Under the pieces are notes generated by a model. The model saw nothing but the letters and a program-made list of their open reading frames with translations. It did not search any database and was not told where the DNA came from. Below, piece after piece: positions 19,179 through 27,660 of a DNA stretch of 64,000 nt. A program made the translations under genes and the position numbers. Source of the DNA: a bacterium EF100-94H03 bin56 (GTDB lineage Bacteria > Pseudomonadota > Alphaproteobacteria > SP197); the NCBI GenBank assembly GCA_002238685.1, contig MPMV01000003.1, forward strand, positions 1 through 64,000, written 5' to 3'. The first letter of the stretch is position 1. Each line of letters begins with the position of its first letter.

Positions 19179-19197
19179 CTGACATTCGGATCTCGCC

Positions 19198-19227
19198 GGA
19201 CCGTCCGGTTCCCGCACCGGACGGTCC
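19198..19227 (+). terminator. Intra-operon hairpin after the binding-protein gene
   Basis: A perfect 12-base-pair inverted repeat (GGACCGTCCGGT, loop TCCCGC, ACCGGACGGTCC) lies 19 bases after the binding-protein stop and 24 bases before the first permease. No T-run follows, so it is more likely an mRNA 3'-end stabiliser or partial attenuator than a complete terminator. Such hairpins let binding protein be made in excess over permeases. Confidence 0.6.
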
Positions 19228-19251
19228 GGCTTCCTGTTGGCTCCGCTGACC

Positions 19252-20115
19252 ATGCGTATCGAATCCCGGCGGCGCTGGGCAATCGCATGGTTGACGGGGC
19301 CTGCCTATCTCTGGCTGGCGGTGACGATCTTCCTGCCGCTGTCGGCGATGCTCTACTTCAGTTTTCAGAAAAAGGGCCCCTTCGGCAGGCACGCCAGCGA
19401 ATTCTCGCTGAAACACTACGAGGCCTTCTTCACCAAGGGCTATCTCCAGGATCTCATGTGGCGGTCCCTGGAAATGGGCTTTCACGTCACCCTGTTGTGC
19501 ATCCTCATCGGCTTTCCCGCCGCCTACTGGCTGGCCCGGCGCATCCGCGGGCGCTGGCGCGAGGCCCTGTTCCTGCTGATTGTCCTGCCGTTCTGGTCAA
19601 ACGCGCTTGTCCGCATCTTTTCCTGGACGATCGTGCTTCGGCCTGACGGTGTCCTTGACCGCGCCGTGCACCTCGTGATCCCCGGACTGCCAACCATTGA
19701 TCTCACCGACTCCTATGCCGCAATCATCATCGGACTCGTTCATTCCTACCTCCCCTACATGATTCTCACGTGCTTCCTCTCGCTGCAGGCGATCGACGAA
19801 TCGCTTCTCGAGGCGGCACGCAGCCTTGGTGCGCGATCATGGACGATCCTGGCGAGAATCATCCTGCCGCTTGCCGTGCCCGGTCTTGCTGCGGGATCCA
19901 TCCTGATCTTCGTTCCGGTGATCGGCTCCTTCTTCGAACCACGTCTGCTGGGCGGACCCAAGGGGACGGTGATCGGGACGGTGATCGAGGAACAGTTCAC
20001 CGTCGTCTCAAACTGGCCGCTGGGTGGGGCCCTCTCGTTCATCCTGCTGGCCATCGTCCTTCTCATTCTCGCAGCGGCGTCGCCGGTTCTGAAGAAACAC
20101 ATGAGCACGACATGA
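19252..20115 (+). CDS. PotB-like ABC transporter permease
   Basis: This inner-membrane permease of 287 residues has about six hydrophobic helices and the conserved EAA loop (ESLLEAARSLGARSWTILARIILPLAVPG, roughly residues 183-211) that contacts the ATPase. It starts at ATG 19252 and ends overlapping the second permease (ATGA). It forms one half of the membrane channel of the importer. Confidence 0.9.
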   Translation: MRIESRRRWAIAWLTGPAYLWLAVTIFLPLSAMLYFSFQKKGPFGRHASEFSLKHYEAFFTKGYLQDLMWRSLEMGFHVTLLCILIGFPAAYWLARRIRGRWREALFLLIVLPFWSNALVRIFSWTIVLRPDGVLDRAVHLVIPGLPTIDLTDSYAAIIIGLVHSYLPYMILTCFLSLQAIDESLLEAARSLGARSWTILARIILPLAVPGLAAGSILIFVPVIGSFFEPRLLGGPKGTVIGTVIEEQFTVVSNWPLGGALSFILLAIVLLILAAASPVLKKHMSTT

Positions 20116-20912
20116 ACCAGGCGCGCTGGATGGTGCTGGCGAGCGAGGGAGCGGGTCGACTCTGGCTCTTTCTGGTCCTGCTCTTTCTCTACCTTCCCAT
20201 ACTGGTGCTGGCGGTCATGGGGTTGAACGATTCGGTGCACTACACCCTGCCGTTCACGTTCACGACGCGCTGGTACGAAGATCTGGCAGGCAACGAGCGT
20301 CTTCTTCAAGCCAGCGTCAACAGCGTTGCGGTGGCGCTGGCCAACACGCTCATCGCCACCACTCTGGGCACCATGGCGGCCCTCGCCTTCGCCCGATACC
20401 GGTTTCGCGGACGCACGGCACTGCAGCTGTTGCTGTTTCCCCCCATCACCATTCCCTGGCTCATCATCGGTACCTCGATGCTGGTGCTGTTCTTCTGGAC
20501 GGGCATCGGCCGGGGACTTCACGCCATGTTGTTGGGACACGTGGCTCTCTCGCTGCCCTATGTCATCATTGTTGTCGGCGCCCGCCTGGCGAGCATCGGA
20601 CCGGAACTCGGGGAGGCTGCAGCCAGTCTTGGCGCCACGCCGTTCCAGTCCCTTGTGCGTGTGCAGCTTCCCGTCATGGCGCCCGGCATCGTCGCTGCAG
20701 CCCTCTTTGCGTTTGCCGTGTCGTTCGACCAGTTCGTCATCTCCTATTTTCTGGCGCCACCGGGCGTCTCTGTGCTTCCTGTCGAGATCTTTTCCGCCAT
20801 CCGCAAGGGATTCACCCCCGAGGTGAACGCCATCTCCACCATCATGATCGTGGTCTCGATGACGGCTCTCCTGTTGTTTGCCCGCCTCTCGAAGTTCGGT
20901 GGCGAGCGATGA
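20112..20912 (+). CDS. PotC-like ABC transporter permease
   Basis: The second permease of the importer has 266 residues. An EAA loop is present at LGEAAASLGATPFQSLVRV and the protein has about six membrane helices. Both ends overlap neighbours by four bases (ATGA), a tightly coupled arrangement with the other permease and the ATPase. Confidence 0.9.
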   Translation: MNQARWMVLASEGAGRLWLFLVLLFLYLPILVLAVMGLNDSVHYTLPFTFTTRWYEDLAGNERLLQASVNSVAVALANTLIATTLGTMAALAFARYRFRGRTALQLLLFPPITIPWLIIGTSMLVLFFWTGIGRGLHAMLLGHVALSLPYVIIVVGARLASIGPELGEAAASLGATPFQSLVRVQLPVMAPGIVAAALFAFAVSFDQFVISYFLAPPGVSVLPVEIFSAIRKGFTPEVNAISTIMIVVSMTALLLFARLSKFGGER

Positions 20913-21955
20913 GCGCCGTTGACGTGCGCAACGTGTCGAAACGCTACGGTGCCACGACAGCCCTGGACCGGGTCTCGCTTGCCTTTCCGAACGGATCCTT
21001 CTTTGCCCTTCTCGGCCCCTCGGGGAGCGGCAAGACAACCCTGCTGCGGGCCCTTGCCGGATTCGTTGAACCCGATGAAGGCATGATCCTCATCGACGAT
21101 CAGGATGTGGCACGAATTCCCTCGTTCCGCCGCAACATCGGCATGGTCTTCCAGAACTATGCGCTGTTTCCGCACATGTCGGTGTTCGACAATGTCGCGT
21201 TCGGATTGACCGTGCGTCGCATGCCGCGTGCCGATGTGCGACAACGGGTCGGAGAGATCCTCGAGCTGGTGCGCCTGGACGGGCTCGATCAGCGCAAGCC
21301 ACGCCAGCTTTCAGGCGGACAGCAACAACGCGTCGCCCTGGCGCGCGCTCTTGTCACCGAACCCCGGGTGCTGCTTCTCGATGAACCTCTGGGCGCGCTC
21401 GACAAGAAACTCAGACAGGACATGCAGGGCGAACTGAAACGTATCCAGCGCACGGTGGGAATCACGACAATCTTCGTCACCCACGATCAGGAAGAAGCCC
21501 TGACACTGTCCGACCGCATTGCCATCATAGACGAGGGCCGGCTCATCCAGGTGGGCGAACCAGGTGATGTCTACGATCGGCCACACACCAGGTTCGCGGC
21601 AAGTTTCCTGGGAGATGCCAACTTTCTTTCGGGACCGGTTCGGGACTCCGGAATCATGGTCGATCGCGTGGGACACATCGCAACGACATCCCCGCTGCCG
21701 GCTGGCGACGCGACCATTGCCGTCAGACCCGAGAGGATCCGTCTCGTGGCTTGCGACGCGGCCACGCAGGACAACCGCATCGAGGGCCGCGTCGCCGAGC
21801 GTGTCTTTTCCGGCGCCAGCCTCACCTACACCGTCCATACCGACGCCGGACCCTTGCGTGTCCTGCGGCAGAATGCCGATGGTGACGTCATCGACATCGG
21901 TGAACGGGTCGCTCTGGTCTGGTTGGCCGACCATTCGGTCGTGGTCGAGAACTGA
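20909..21955 (+). CDS. PotA-like ABC transporter ATP-binding protein
   Basis: The 348-residue ATPase energises the importer. It has Walker A GPSGSGKTT (about residues 37-45), the signature LSGGQQQRVALARAL, Walker B LLLDEPLGALD, and the switch histidine in THDQEEAL. A C-terminal TOBE-like domain (from about residue 240) is typical of PotA/MalK-class ATPases. Its TGA overlaps the first base of the following hydrolase gene, so the whole group is one operon. Confidence 0.92.
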   Translation: MSAVDVRNVSKRYGATTALDRVSLAFPNGSFFALLGPSGSGKTTLLRALAGFVEPDEGMILIDDQDVARIPSFRRNIGMVFQNYALFPHMSVFDNVAFGLTVRRMPRADVRQRVGEILELVRLDGLDQRKPRQLSGGQQQRVALARALVTEPRVLLLDEPLGALDKKLRQDMQGELKRIQRTVGITTIFVTHDQEEALTLSDRIAIIDEGRLIQVGEPGDVYDRPHTRFAASFLGDANFLSGPVRDSGIMVDRVGHIATTSPLPAGDATIAVRPERIRLVACDAATQDNRIEGRVAERVFSGASLTYTVHTDAGPLRVLRQNADGDVIDIGERVALVWLADHSVVVEN

Positions 21956-22554
21956 TGCAGGACGTCCGTCCGATTGGCCAGGACGCGGTCCATGTCGTCG
22001 TCGACATGCAGGATCTCTTCGCGGCTCGGACCGTGTGGCATACGCCGTCCATACCCGCCATCACCCCCGGCATCCTGCGTCTTGTGGCCCACCGCAGCGA
22101 CCGCGCCATATTCACGCGCTTCATGACGCCCCGCACGGCGGATGAGACCAGCGGCGCCTGGCGGACCTACTATCGGCGTTGGACGCGTGTCACCACGTCG
22201 CGCATGGACCCCGCCCTGCTTGACGTCATGAACGACTTCCGGTCCTTCATTCCGCCGGCCCATGTCGTCGACAAGACCACCTATTCGGCCTTCGAAAGCG
22301 ACGCCTTCGTCAACCTTCTCGATGCCATGGCCTGCCGCACACTCATTGTCACCGGTGTCGAGACGGACGTCTGCGTCCTTGCAACCGTGATGACGGGCGT
22401 GGACCGCGGATATCGCGTGATCATCGCCGAAGACGCCGTCACAAGTTCCGATGAAGACGCCCACAGGGCGATGCTTGATCTCGTCTACCGGAGATTCGAG
22501 GACCAGATAGAAATCGGCAGCACCGCGGAGATCATCGCCTCCTGGCAATCTTGA
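21955..22554 (+). CDS. Isochorismatase-family cysteine hydrolase
   Basis: The 199-residue protein has the Asp-Lys-Cys triad of this family: Asp in VVDMQDLF, Lys in VDKTTYSAF and Cys in GVETDVCVLAT. Members hydrolyse amides or related bonds, for example nicotinamide, N-carbamoylsarcosine or ureidoacrylate. Direct coupling to the importer suggests it acts on the imported compound or its product, but the substrate is not known. The start overlaps the ATPase stop by one base. Confidence 0.85.
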   Translation: MQDVRPIGQDAVHVVVDMQDLFAARTVWHTPSIPAITPGILRLVAHRSDRAIFTRFMTPRTADETSGAWRTYYRRWTRVTTSRMDPALLDVMNDFRSFIPPAHVVDKTTYSAFESDAFVNLLDAMACRTLIVTGVETDVCVLATVMTGVDRGYRVIIAEDAVTSSDEDAHRAMLDLVYRRFEDQIEIGSTAEIIASWQS

Positions 22555-22594
22555 CAGGAGAGCACGGGTATCGTTCCCGAAGAGGTCACGTGCT

Positions 22595-23785
22595 ATGATT
22601 CCTTGGGTGCTGACACGGGAGTCGGATGTCATGGCCGAAGTTCTTCAGGTTGAATTTGCCCGTCCACTCGACGCAGATCCTCGCCGTTCCTACACATTGC
22701 CATCGCGCTACTACACTGATCCCGAGATCTTCGAGCTGGAAAGGGAAAGGATCTTCTACCGTTCGTGGATGTACCTGTGCCATGTCAGCGAGGTGGCCCG
22801 CCCTGGCGACTACCTTGCCGGCAGCATTCTCGATCAGGACGTCTTTGTGGTGCGCGACCGTTCGGATCAATTGCGCGGCTACTACAATGTCTGCCAGCAC
22901 CGGGCTCACCGCCTTGTGGAGGGCTCGGGCACATTCCGGGCGGCCATCACCTGCCCCTACCACGCCTGGGCCTATGGTCTCGATGGCCAGCTCCGCACAG
23001 CCCGCAACAGTGATGGTGTGGAGGGGTTCGACAAGTCGCAGTTTTCCCTCAGGCCCGTCCGCGTCGAGGTCATGTGCAACCTTGTCTTCGTCAATCTCGA
23101 TAACGAAGCGGCGTCCCTTGCCAGTCAGGCACCCAACCTCAAAGCTGACATCTGCCGGGAACTTCCCTACTGGAAGGATCTCACCCTCACCGAATCGTAT
23201 GACTTTGGCGGCCGGGCCATGGATGCCGGCTGGAAGGTGGTCATCGACAACTATCTCGAATGCTATCACTGCGAAGTGGCGCACCCTCAGTTCTGCGACA
23301 TCATCTCCATGCCCGCTTACGAGAACACCATCGATGGCATCACGGCGCGTCAGAAGGGCTGGGACGTCTGCCACGACAACAGCGCCTATCACCTCGCCAG
23401 GGACGCCCGCATGCCCCATTCGCTCTTCTGGTACGTATGGCCGACAACGACCATCAATGTCATGCCGGGAGACGGGGACCTCCTGATCACCAGCGCGGTG
23501 CCGGTCAACCACCTCGCCACGCGCTTCACCAACTACCGGTTCTCCCCCGACGGCACGCCTGACAGGAAGGACCGGCGCAACTACCTGGAGAACGTGCTCG
23601 GAACCGAAGACATGCTGCTGTGTGAATCGGTTCAGCGGGGCCTGTTCTCGCGCGGTTACGATCAGGGCCGGTTCATCGTCGACAGCGAGGACAGTGGTGT
23701 GGGCGAACATGTCGTCCACCACTTCCACAGGATGGTGCGCGACGCCCTGGACGATCAGGGAAGCGAGCCGAACCGCTCCCTGTAG
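22595..23785 (+). CDS. Rieske oxygenase alpha subunit, betaine-type
   Basis: This Rieske non-haem iron oxygenase has the 2Fe-2S ligands in CQHRAH (C100, H102) and CPYHAW (C120, H123), and a mononuclear iron site in DNYLECYHCEVAH (about residues 211-223). The overall pattern resembles GbcA-type oxygenases that demethylate glycine betaine and related quaternary amines. No reductase gene lies next to it. The start could instead be the ATG at 22631. It follows the hydrolase by 40 bases and probably belongs to the same operon. Its 3' end overlaps the convergent ppsR gene by 31 bases. Confidence 0.85.
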   Translation: MIPWVLTRESDVMAEVLQVEFARPLDADPRRSYTLPSRYYTDPEIFELERERIFYRSWMYLCHVSEVARPGDYLAGSILDQDVFVVRDRSDQLRGYYNVCQHRAHRLVEGSGTFRAAITCPYHAWAYGLDGQLRTARNSDGVEGFDKSQFSLRPVRVEVMCNLVFVNLDNEAASLASQAPNLKADICRELPYWKDLTLTESYDFGGRAMDAGWKVVIDNYLECYHCEVAHPQFCDIISMPAYENTIDGITARQKGWDVCHDNSAYHLARDARMPHSLFWYVWPTTTINVMPGDGDLLITSAVPVNHLATRFTNYRFSPDGTPDRKDRRNYLENVLGTEDMLLCESVQRGLFSRGYDQGRFIVDSEDSGVGEHVVHHFHRMVRDALDDQGSEPNRSL

Positions 23786-24573
23786 AACTGCAGAATGGCA
23801 GCGGCGGTCTCCTCGATGGAGCGCCGTGTCACATCAATCACCGGCCAGCCCCTGTCCTCGTAGAGCCTGCGGGCTTCCGCCATCTCGCGCCGCACCGCAT
23901 CCGGTTCGACGTAATCGCTTTCCTCCTCCTGGTGAAGGAGCTTCATGCGGTTGCGCCGGACCTGGACCAGACGCTCCATGTTCTGACTGAGCGCAACGAT
24001 GAGCGGTCTGGTGGCCTCGAGAAGCTCCACCGGCGGCGCCATGCCCGGAACGATGGGCACGTTGGCTGCCTTGACGCCCCGGTTGGCGAGGTAGAAGCAG
24101 GTCGGCGTCTTGGAGGTGCGTGACACACCGACAACGATGACATCGGCATCGTCGAGATCATGTGGTGACTGGCCATCATCGTGGCGGACAACGAACTGGA
24201 TGGCTTCAACCCGGTCAAAATAGTCGGCATTGAGAGCATGCTGCCCTCCGGGCTGTCCCTTGACCGGCTGGTCGAGAACACCCGACAGCGCCGCAAGAAC
24301 AGGATCGAGAAGCGGTACCGAGACGATCCCGAGATTCTGACATCCCCTGACCAGCTGGTCGCGGCGTTCCGGATTGACCAGCGTGAAGATGACGATTCCA
24401 GGACTGGATTCGAGAGTCTTCAGTATCCTGTCAATCTGCCGCGACGTCCGGACCAGCGTCCACACATGCTCGACCACATCGACGTTCTCGAACTGGGCAA
24501 CCGCGGCACGACCCACCGCAAGGACCGTCTCGCCTGTCGCGTCGGAGATGAGATGCACATGAAACCTGGTCAT
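23755..24573 (-). CDS. ppsR: Pyruvate,phosphate dikinase/PEP synthase regulatory protein (DUF299)
   Basis: DUF299 proteins are bifunctional kinase/phosphorylases that switch pyruvate phosphate dikinase or PEP synthase on and off using ADP. The 272-residue protein begins with FHVHLISDATGET and has the P-loop-like GVSRTSKTP (about residues 146-154), as in the family. It is the gene classically found on the far side of the alphaproteobacterial origin from hemE, which is the arrangement seen here. Confidence 0.93.
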   Translation of the reverse strand: MTRFHVHLISDATGETVLAVGRAAVAQFENVDVVEHVWTLVRTSRQIDRILKTLESSPGIVIFTLVNPERRDQLVRGCQNLGIVSVPLLDPVLAALSGVLDQPVKGQPGGQHALNADYFDRVEAIQFVVRHDDGQSPHDLDDADVIVVGVSRTSKTPTCFYLANRGVKAANVPIVPGMAPPVELLEATRPLIVALSQNMERLVQVRRNRMKLLHQEEESDYVEPDAVRREMAEARRLYEDRGWPVIDVTRRSIEETAAAILQFYRERFGSLP

Positions 24574-24963
24574 GGATATGGGGAAGAACGGCTGATCACC
24601 CTGTGAACGATCAGCTCCCGAGATGGCCGGCGCAGACTATCACACTCCTGGCCGGCATGTGTTCGACCGTTCTTGCCCGGGGACAAACGGAACCGGGAGC
24701 ATGGTGGATATCGTGCACACAAGCTGGCGATCCACAACCAACCGGGCGCCACTCCACATCGCTTGCCGCAGGCACAGCGGCGGTACTCCGCGAGTCGCTC
24801 CCAATCCTGCACAGGCACCCCGACAGATGCCCTTCCTCAAAGGCCGGACTGTTGACAGACACCATGACAACCTTGCGTCCACATGATGCACACGACCTAT
24901 CATTACCACTTACTTTTATGAATGATTCTTTGATGTGGTATTGCGGTGCCAATTCGTCGGATC
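24574..24963. other. Candidate chromosomal replication origin between ppsR and hemE
   Basis: In Caulobacter and Rickettsia the origin lies between a DUF299 gene and hemE. The same gap here is 390 bases with no gene. It contains CGATCCACA at 24728-24736, one mismatch from the Caulobacter DnaA box TGATCCACA. Weaker CCACA-containing matches lie near 24750-24758 and 24875-24883. An AT-rich stretch (about 24898-24945) adjoins hemE and could be the unwinding element. GANTC sites occur at 24792 and 24924. No TTAA-based CtrA sites were found. It must also hold the divergent promoters of ppsR and hemE. Confidence 0.55.
24728..24736 (+). promoter_or_regulatory. DnaA-box-like site
   Basis: CGATCCACA differs at one position from the Caulobacter-type DnaA box TGATCCACA. 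It is inside the candidate origin. A single site of this length could occur by chance, so its weight rests on its location. Confidence 0.4.
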
Positions 24964-26016
24964 ATGCCGGTCATGTTCGTTCGCGCTGCCGAAAAGCCCC
25001 TGGTTGCCGTCCTTCAGGGATCTGCATACAACCCGCCTCCAGTCTGGTTTCTGCGCCAGGCCGGACGCTATCTTCCGGAGTACAGGAAACTGCGCCGGGA
25101 AAGTCCCGATTTCCTTTCCCTGTGCAACACCCCGGAACTTGCCGCGCGGATCACGCTGCAGCCGGTCGACCGCTTTGGCGTTGATGCGGCCATCGTCTTC
25201 TCGGACATCCTCATCGTTCCCCATGGCATGGGTCGGACGGTTCGCTTTCTTGAAGGCGAGGGTCCCTTCCTGACGCCCCTTCGTTGCGAGGCGGACATCG
25301 ATGCCCTCGATGCAGACGGTGCCGTCGAGAGAAACCGCTCTCTCATGGAAACCCTGCGCCTGGTGCGGCGGGAACTCGACGACAGGACGGCTCTCATCGG
25401 ATTTGCCGGTGGTCCGATCACGATCGCTGCCTACATGATCGATGGATCAGGCGGCGAGTTTCACGCGACGAAGCGGCTGATGAAGGACGATCCGGGTCTG
25501 GTCGACCGTCTCGTTGCTCGACTCGCCGATGCTGTCACCGGACTCCTGCTGGCCCAGATCGAGGCCGGCGCCGATGCCGTCCAGGTCTTCGACAGCTGGG
25601 CCGGCCTTCTTGAAGAGAGCGCCAGCTTTGACCGTTGGTGCATCGGCCCGACACGGCGCATTGTCGGCAGTGTGAGAGAGGTTCATCCGCGGATTCCCGT
25701 GATCGGCTTTCCGCGCGGAGCGGGTGAACGCTACGCGCAGTATGCCCGCAAGACCGGTGTTCATGCCCTGCAGGTCGATCAGGACGTGCCTCTTGGAGCG
25801 ATGCGGGACCTGCAGTCGATCTGCCCGGTTCAGGGCAATCTCGATCCCGGGATCCTGCTGGCCGGGGGCGACATGATGAGGCGCCGGGCACGATCCATCG
25901 TGATGGGCCTTGAAGGCAGCAGTCACATCTTCAATCTCGGGCACGGCATCATCAAGGACACGCCGCCGTCACATGTGGCGGACCTGGTGGATACCGTACG
26001 TTCCTGCGGGAAGTGA
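24964..26016 (+). CDS. hemE: Uroporphyrinogen decarboxylase
   Basis: HemE removes four carboxyl groups from uroporphyrinogen III to give coproporphyrinogen III in haem synthesis. The family signature PPVWFLRQAGRYLPEYR is near the N-terminus, and FAGGPITIAAYMIDG and GFPRGAG are also present. The length of about 350 residues is normal. The start is taken as the ATG at 24964; ATG 24973 and GTG 24946 are alternatives, and none has a strong ribosome site. It heads a haem gene run directly beside the candidate origin. Confidence 0.93.
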   Translation: MPVMFVRAAEKPLVAVLQGSAYNPPPVWFLRQAGRYLPEYRKLRRESPDFLSLCNTPELAARITLQPVDRFGVDAAIVFSDILIVPHGMGRTVRFLEGEGPFLTPLRCEADIDALDADGAVERNRSLMETLRLVRRELDDRTALIGFAGGPITIAAYMIDGSGGEFHATKRLMKDDPGLVDRLVARLADAVTGLLLAQIEAGADAVQVFDSWAGLLEESASFDRWCIGPTRRIVGSVREVHPRIPVIGFPRGAGERYAQYARKTGVHALQVDQDVPLGAMRDLQSICPVQGNLDPGILLAGGDMMRRRARSIVMGLEGSSHIFNLGHGIIKDTPPSHVADLVDTVRSCGK

Positions 26017-26020
26017 GGTC

Positions 26021-27052
26021 ATGGACAGGACAGCGGTCGTGCTCTTCAACCTGGGCGGTCCCGATTCTCCGGCGGCTGTGCAGCCCTTTCTCAACAATCT
26101 CTTCAATGATCCGGCGATCATCTCCATTCCCTGGCCGTTGCGTCCCGTTCTTGCTTCGGTGATATCGCATCGCCGCCAGGGCGAGGCGAAGAAGATCTAT
26201 GAAAAAATCGGTGGATGTTCGCCGCTCCTCGAGAACACGCGCCAGCAGGCCCGGGCACTCGAGGCGGCTCTGGACAATGATGCGATCAGGGTTTTCATCG
26301 CGATGCGCTACTGGCACCCGATGAGCGAGGATACGGCACTCGAGGTGGCCGGGTTCAAGCCGCAAAGGATCGTGCTGCTTCCCCTCTATCCCCAGTTCTC
26401 GACGACGACGACGGCATCATCGATGAAGGAATGGATCCGGTCCTGGAGGCGTCATGGCCATGACGTGACAACCAGGATCGTGTGTTGCTGGCCACGATCT
26501 TCAGGGTTTGTCGGAAGTTATGCGGCGGCTGTCAGGGATACCCTCGACGACACCGCGGGACAGCCGTCGAGGGTTCTCTTTTCCGCTCACGGATTGCCGG
26601 AGACGATCATTCGACGCGGCGATCCCTACCAGTGGCAGGTCGAACAGACGGCCGAGGCAATCGTCGATGACATCGGCCGCAGCAACCTGGACTGGACGGT
26701 GTGCTATCAGTCGCGCGTCGGGCCGCTCGACTGGATCGGTCCGTCAACGGACGGCGAAATCGACAGGGCCGGCAGCACCGGGACCGGGATCATCGTTGTT
26801 CCCGTCGCCTTTGTCAGCGAGCACAGCGAGACCCTTGTCGAACTCGATATCGAGTATCGCCAGCGGGCCCGGGACGCGGGATGTCCGTTCTACCGGCGCA
26901 TTCCGGCCGTTTCGTGCGACGACACGTTCATCGACGGTCTGGCGGCACTCGTCCTGTCCGCTCTGGACGATGACCGGCCGCAACTGGCGTCCGGACATGG
27001 TGGCAGAATCTGTCCCGGGACGTTCTCGAGGTGCCCCTTGAGGGCGGTGTGA
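26021..27052 (+). CDS. hemH: Ferrochelatase
   Basis: Ferrochelatase inserts iron into protoporphyrin IX, the last haem step. The 343-residue protein starts FNLGGPDSP, has YPQFSTTTTAS and the catalytic-histidine segment LFSAHGLPETII, and FVSEHSETLVELD. The C-terminus has RICPGTFSRCPL, a cysteine-containing tail seen in related proteins. It starts four bases after the hemE stop. Confidence 0.95.
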   Translation: MDRTAVVLFNLGGPDSPAAVQPFLNNLFNDPAIISIPWPLRPVLASVISHRRQGEAKKIYEKIGGCSPLLENTRQQARALEAALDNDAIRVFIAMRYWHPMSEDTALEVAGFKPQRIVLLPLYPQFSTTTTASSMKEWIRSWRRHGHDVTTRIVCCWPRSSGFVGSYAAAVRDTLDDTAGQPSRVLFSAHGLPETIIRRGDPYQWQVEQTAEAIVDDIGRSNLDWTVCYQSRVGPLDWIGPSTDGEIDRAGSTGTGIIVVPVAFVSEHSETLVELDIEYRQRARDAGCPFYRRIPAVSCDDTFIDGLAALVLSALDDDRPQLASGHGGRICPGTFSRCPLRAV

Positions 27053-27053
27053 C

Positions 27054-27503
27054 GTGGACGGGTTCCTCGGCGCCTGGCATGACGTCATCAAGGCGGGCCA
27101 CATCCTTGCGGTGATCGCGTGGATGGCCGGAATGCTCTATCTACCCAGGCTCTTCGTCTACCATGTCGACTGCGAGTCCGGGTCACGTCAATCCGAGACC
27201 TTCAAGGTCATGGAACGCCGTCTCCTCAAGGGAATCATCAATCCGGCGATGATTGCCGCCTTCGCCTTCGGCATCCTCCTGATGCTTGATGCGGGCGGGG
27301 CGCTCTGGAGCGAGGGCTGGTGGCTCGTGAAGACTGTGGCATTCCTCGTCATGTCCGCCGTTCACGGGTGGTTCGTGGCACTGTGGCGGGCCTTTGCCGA
27401 GGACCGCAACCGTCACACCAGCCGTTTCTTTCGGCTGATCAACGAGGCGCCGACCGTGCTGCTGGTCATCATTGTCGTCATGGTCGTCGTCAGGCCGTTC
27501 TAG
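27054..27503 (+). CDS. hemJ: Protoporphyrinogen IX oxidase HemJ
   Basis: HemJ oxidises protoporphyrinogen IX to protoporphyrin IX in the inner membrane. The 149-residue protein has four hydrophobic segments and the conserved motif WMAGMLYLPRLFVYH (about residues 23-37), whose His and Arg are typical. It begins with GTG one base after the hemH stop. Together hemE, hemH and hemJ cover three haem steps in one operon. Confidence 0.92.
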   Translation: MDGFLGAWHDVIKAGHILAVIAWMAGMLYLPRLFVYHVDCESGSRQSETFKVMERRLLKGIINPAMIAAFAFGILLMLDAGGALWSEGWWLVKTVAFLVMSAVHGWFVALWRAFAEDRNRHTSRFFRLINEAPTVLLVIIVVMVVVRPF

Positions 27504-27521
27504 CCGGCACTTGAATCGTAT

Positions 27522-27551
27522 TTGACAGGCCCGGATAACCTGCTCTAGGTT
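27522..27551 (+). promoter_or_regulatory. Possible promoter of rho
   Basis: TTGACA at 27522-27527 is followed, 18 bases later, by TAGGTT at 27546-27551. The -35 is perfect but the -10 matches poorly. It is in the 157-base gap between hemJ and rho, leaving a leader of about 100 bases, a common place for rho autoregulation. Confidence 0.35.
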
Positions 27552-27660
27552 CCTCTCAATTCCTAGCCGTTTACCGGTCCTGTCGAATCACCCGCTTTCC
27601 CGGGACGCAGTTCGACACTTTCCCAGACGTTCCCTCCCATCGCTATTCAGCAGGTTCATC

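Noticed and set aside
19755-21038. A 427-codon minus-strand frame
   Set aside because: It lies opposite the two permeases, which carry clear family motifs, and is rich in Arg, His and Gln as expected for an antisense shadow.
22586-23728. A 380-codon minus-strand frame
   Set aside because: It is antisense to the Rieske oxygenase gene and has no recognisable domain.
24574-24963. CtrA binding sites in the candidate origin
   Set aside because: No TTAA-N7-TTAA or close half-site pair was found.
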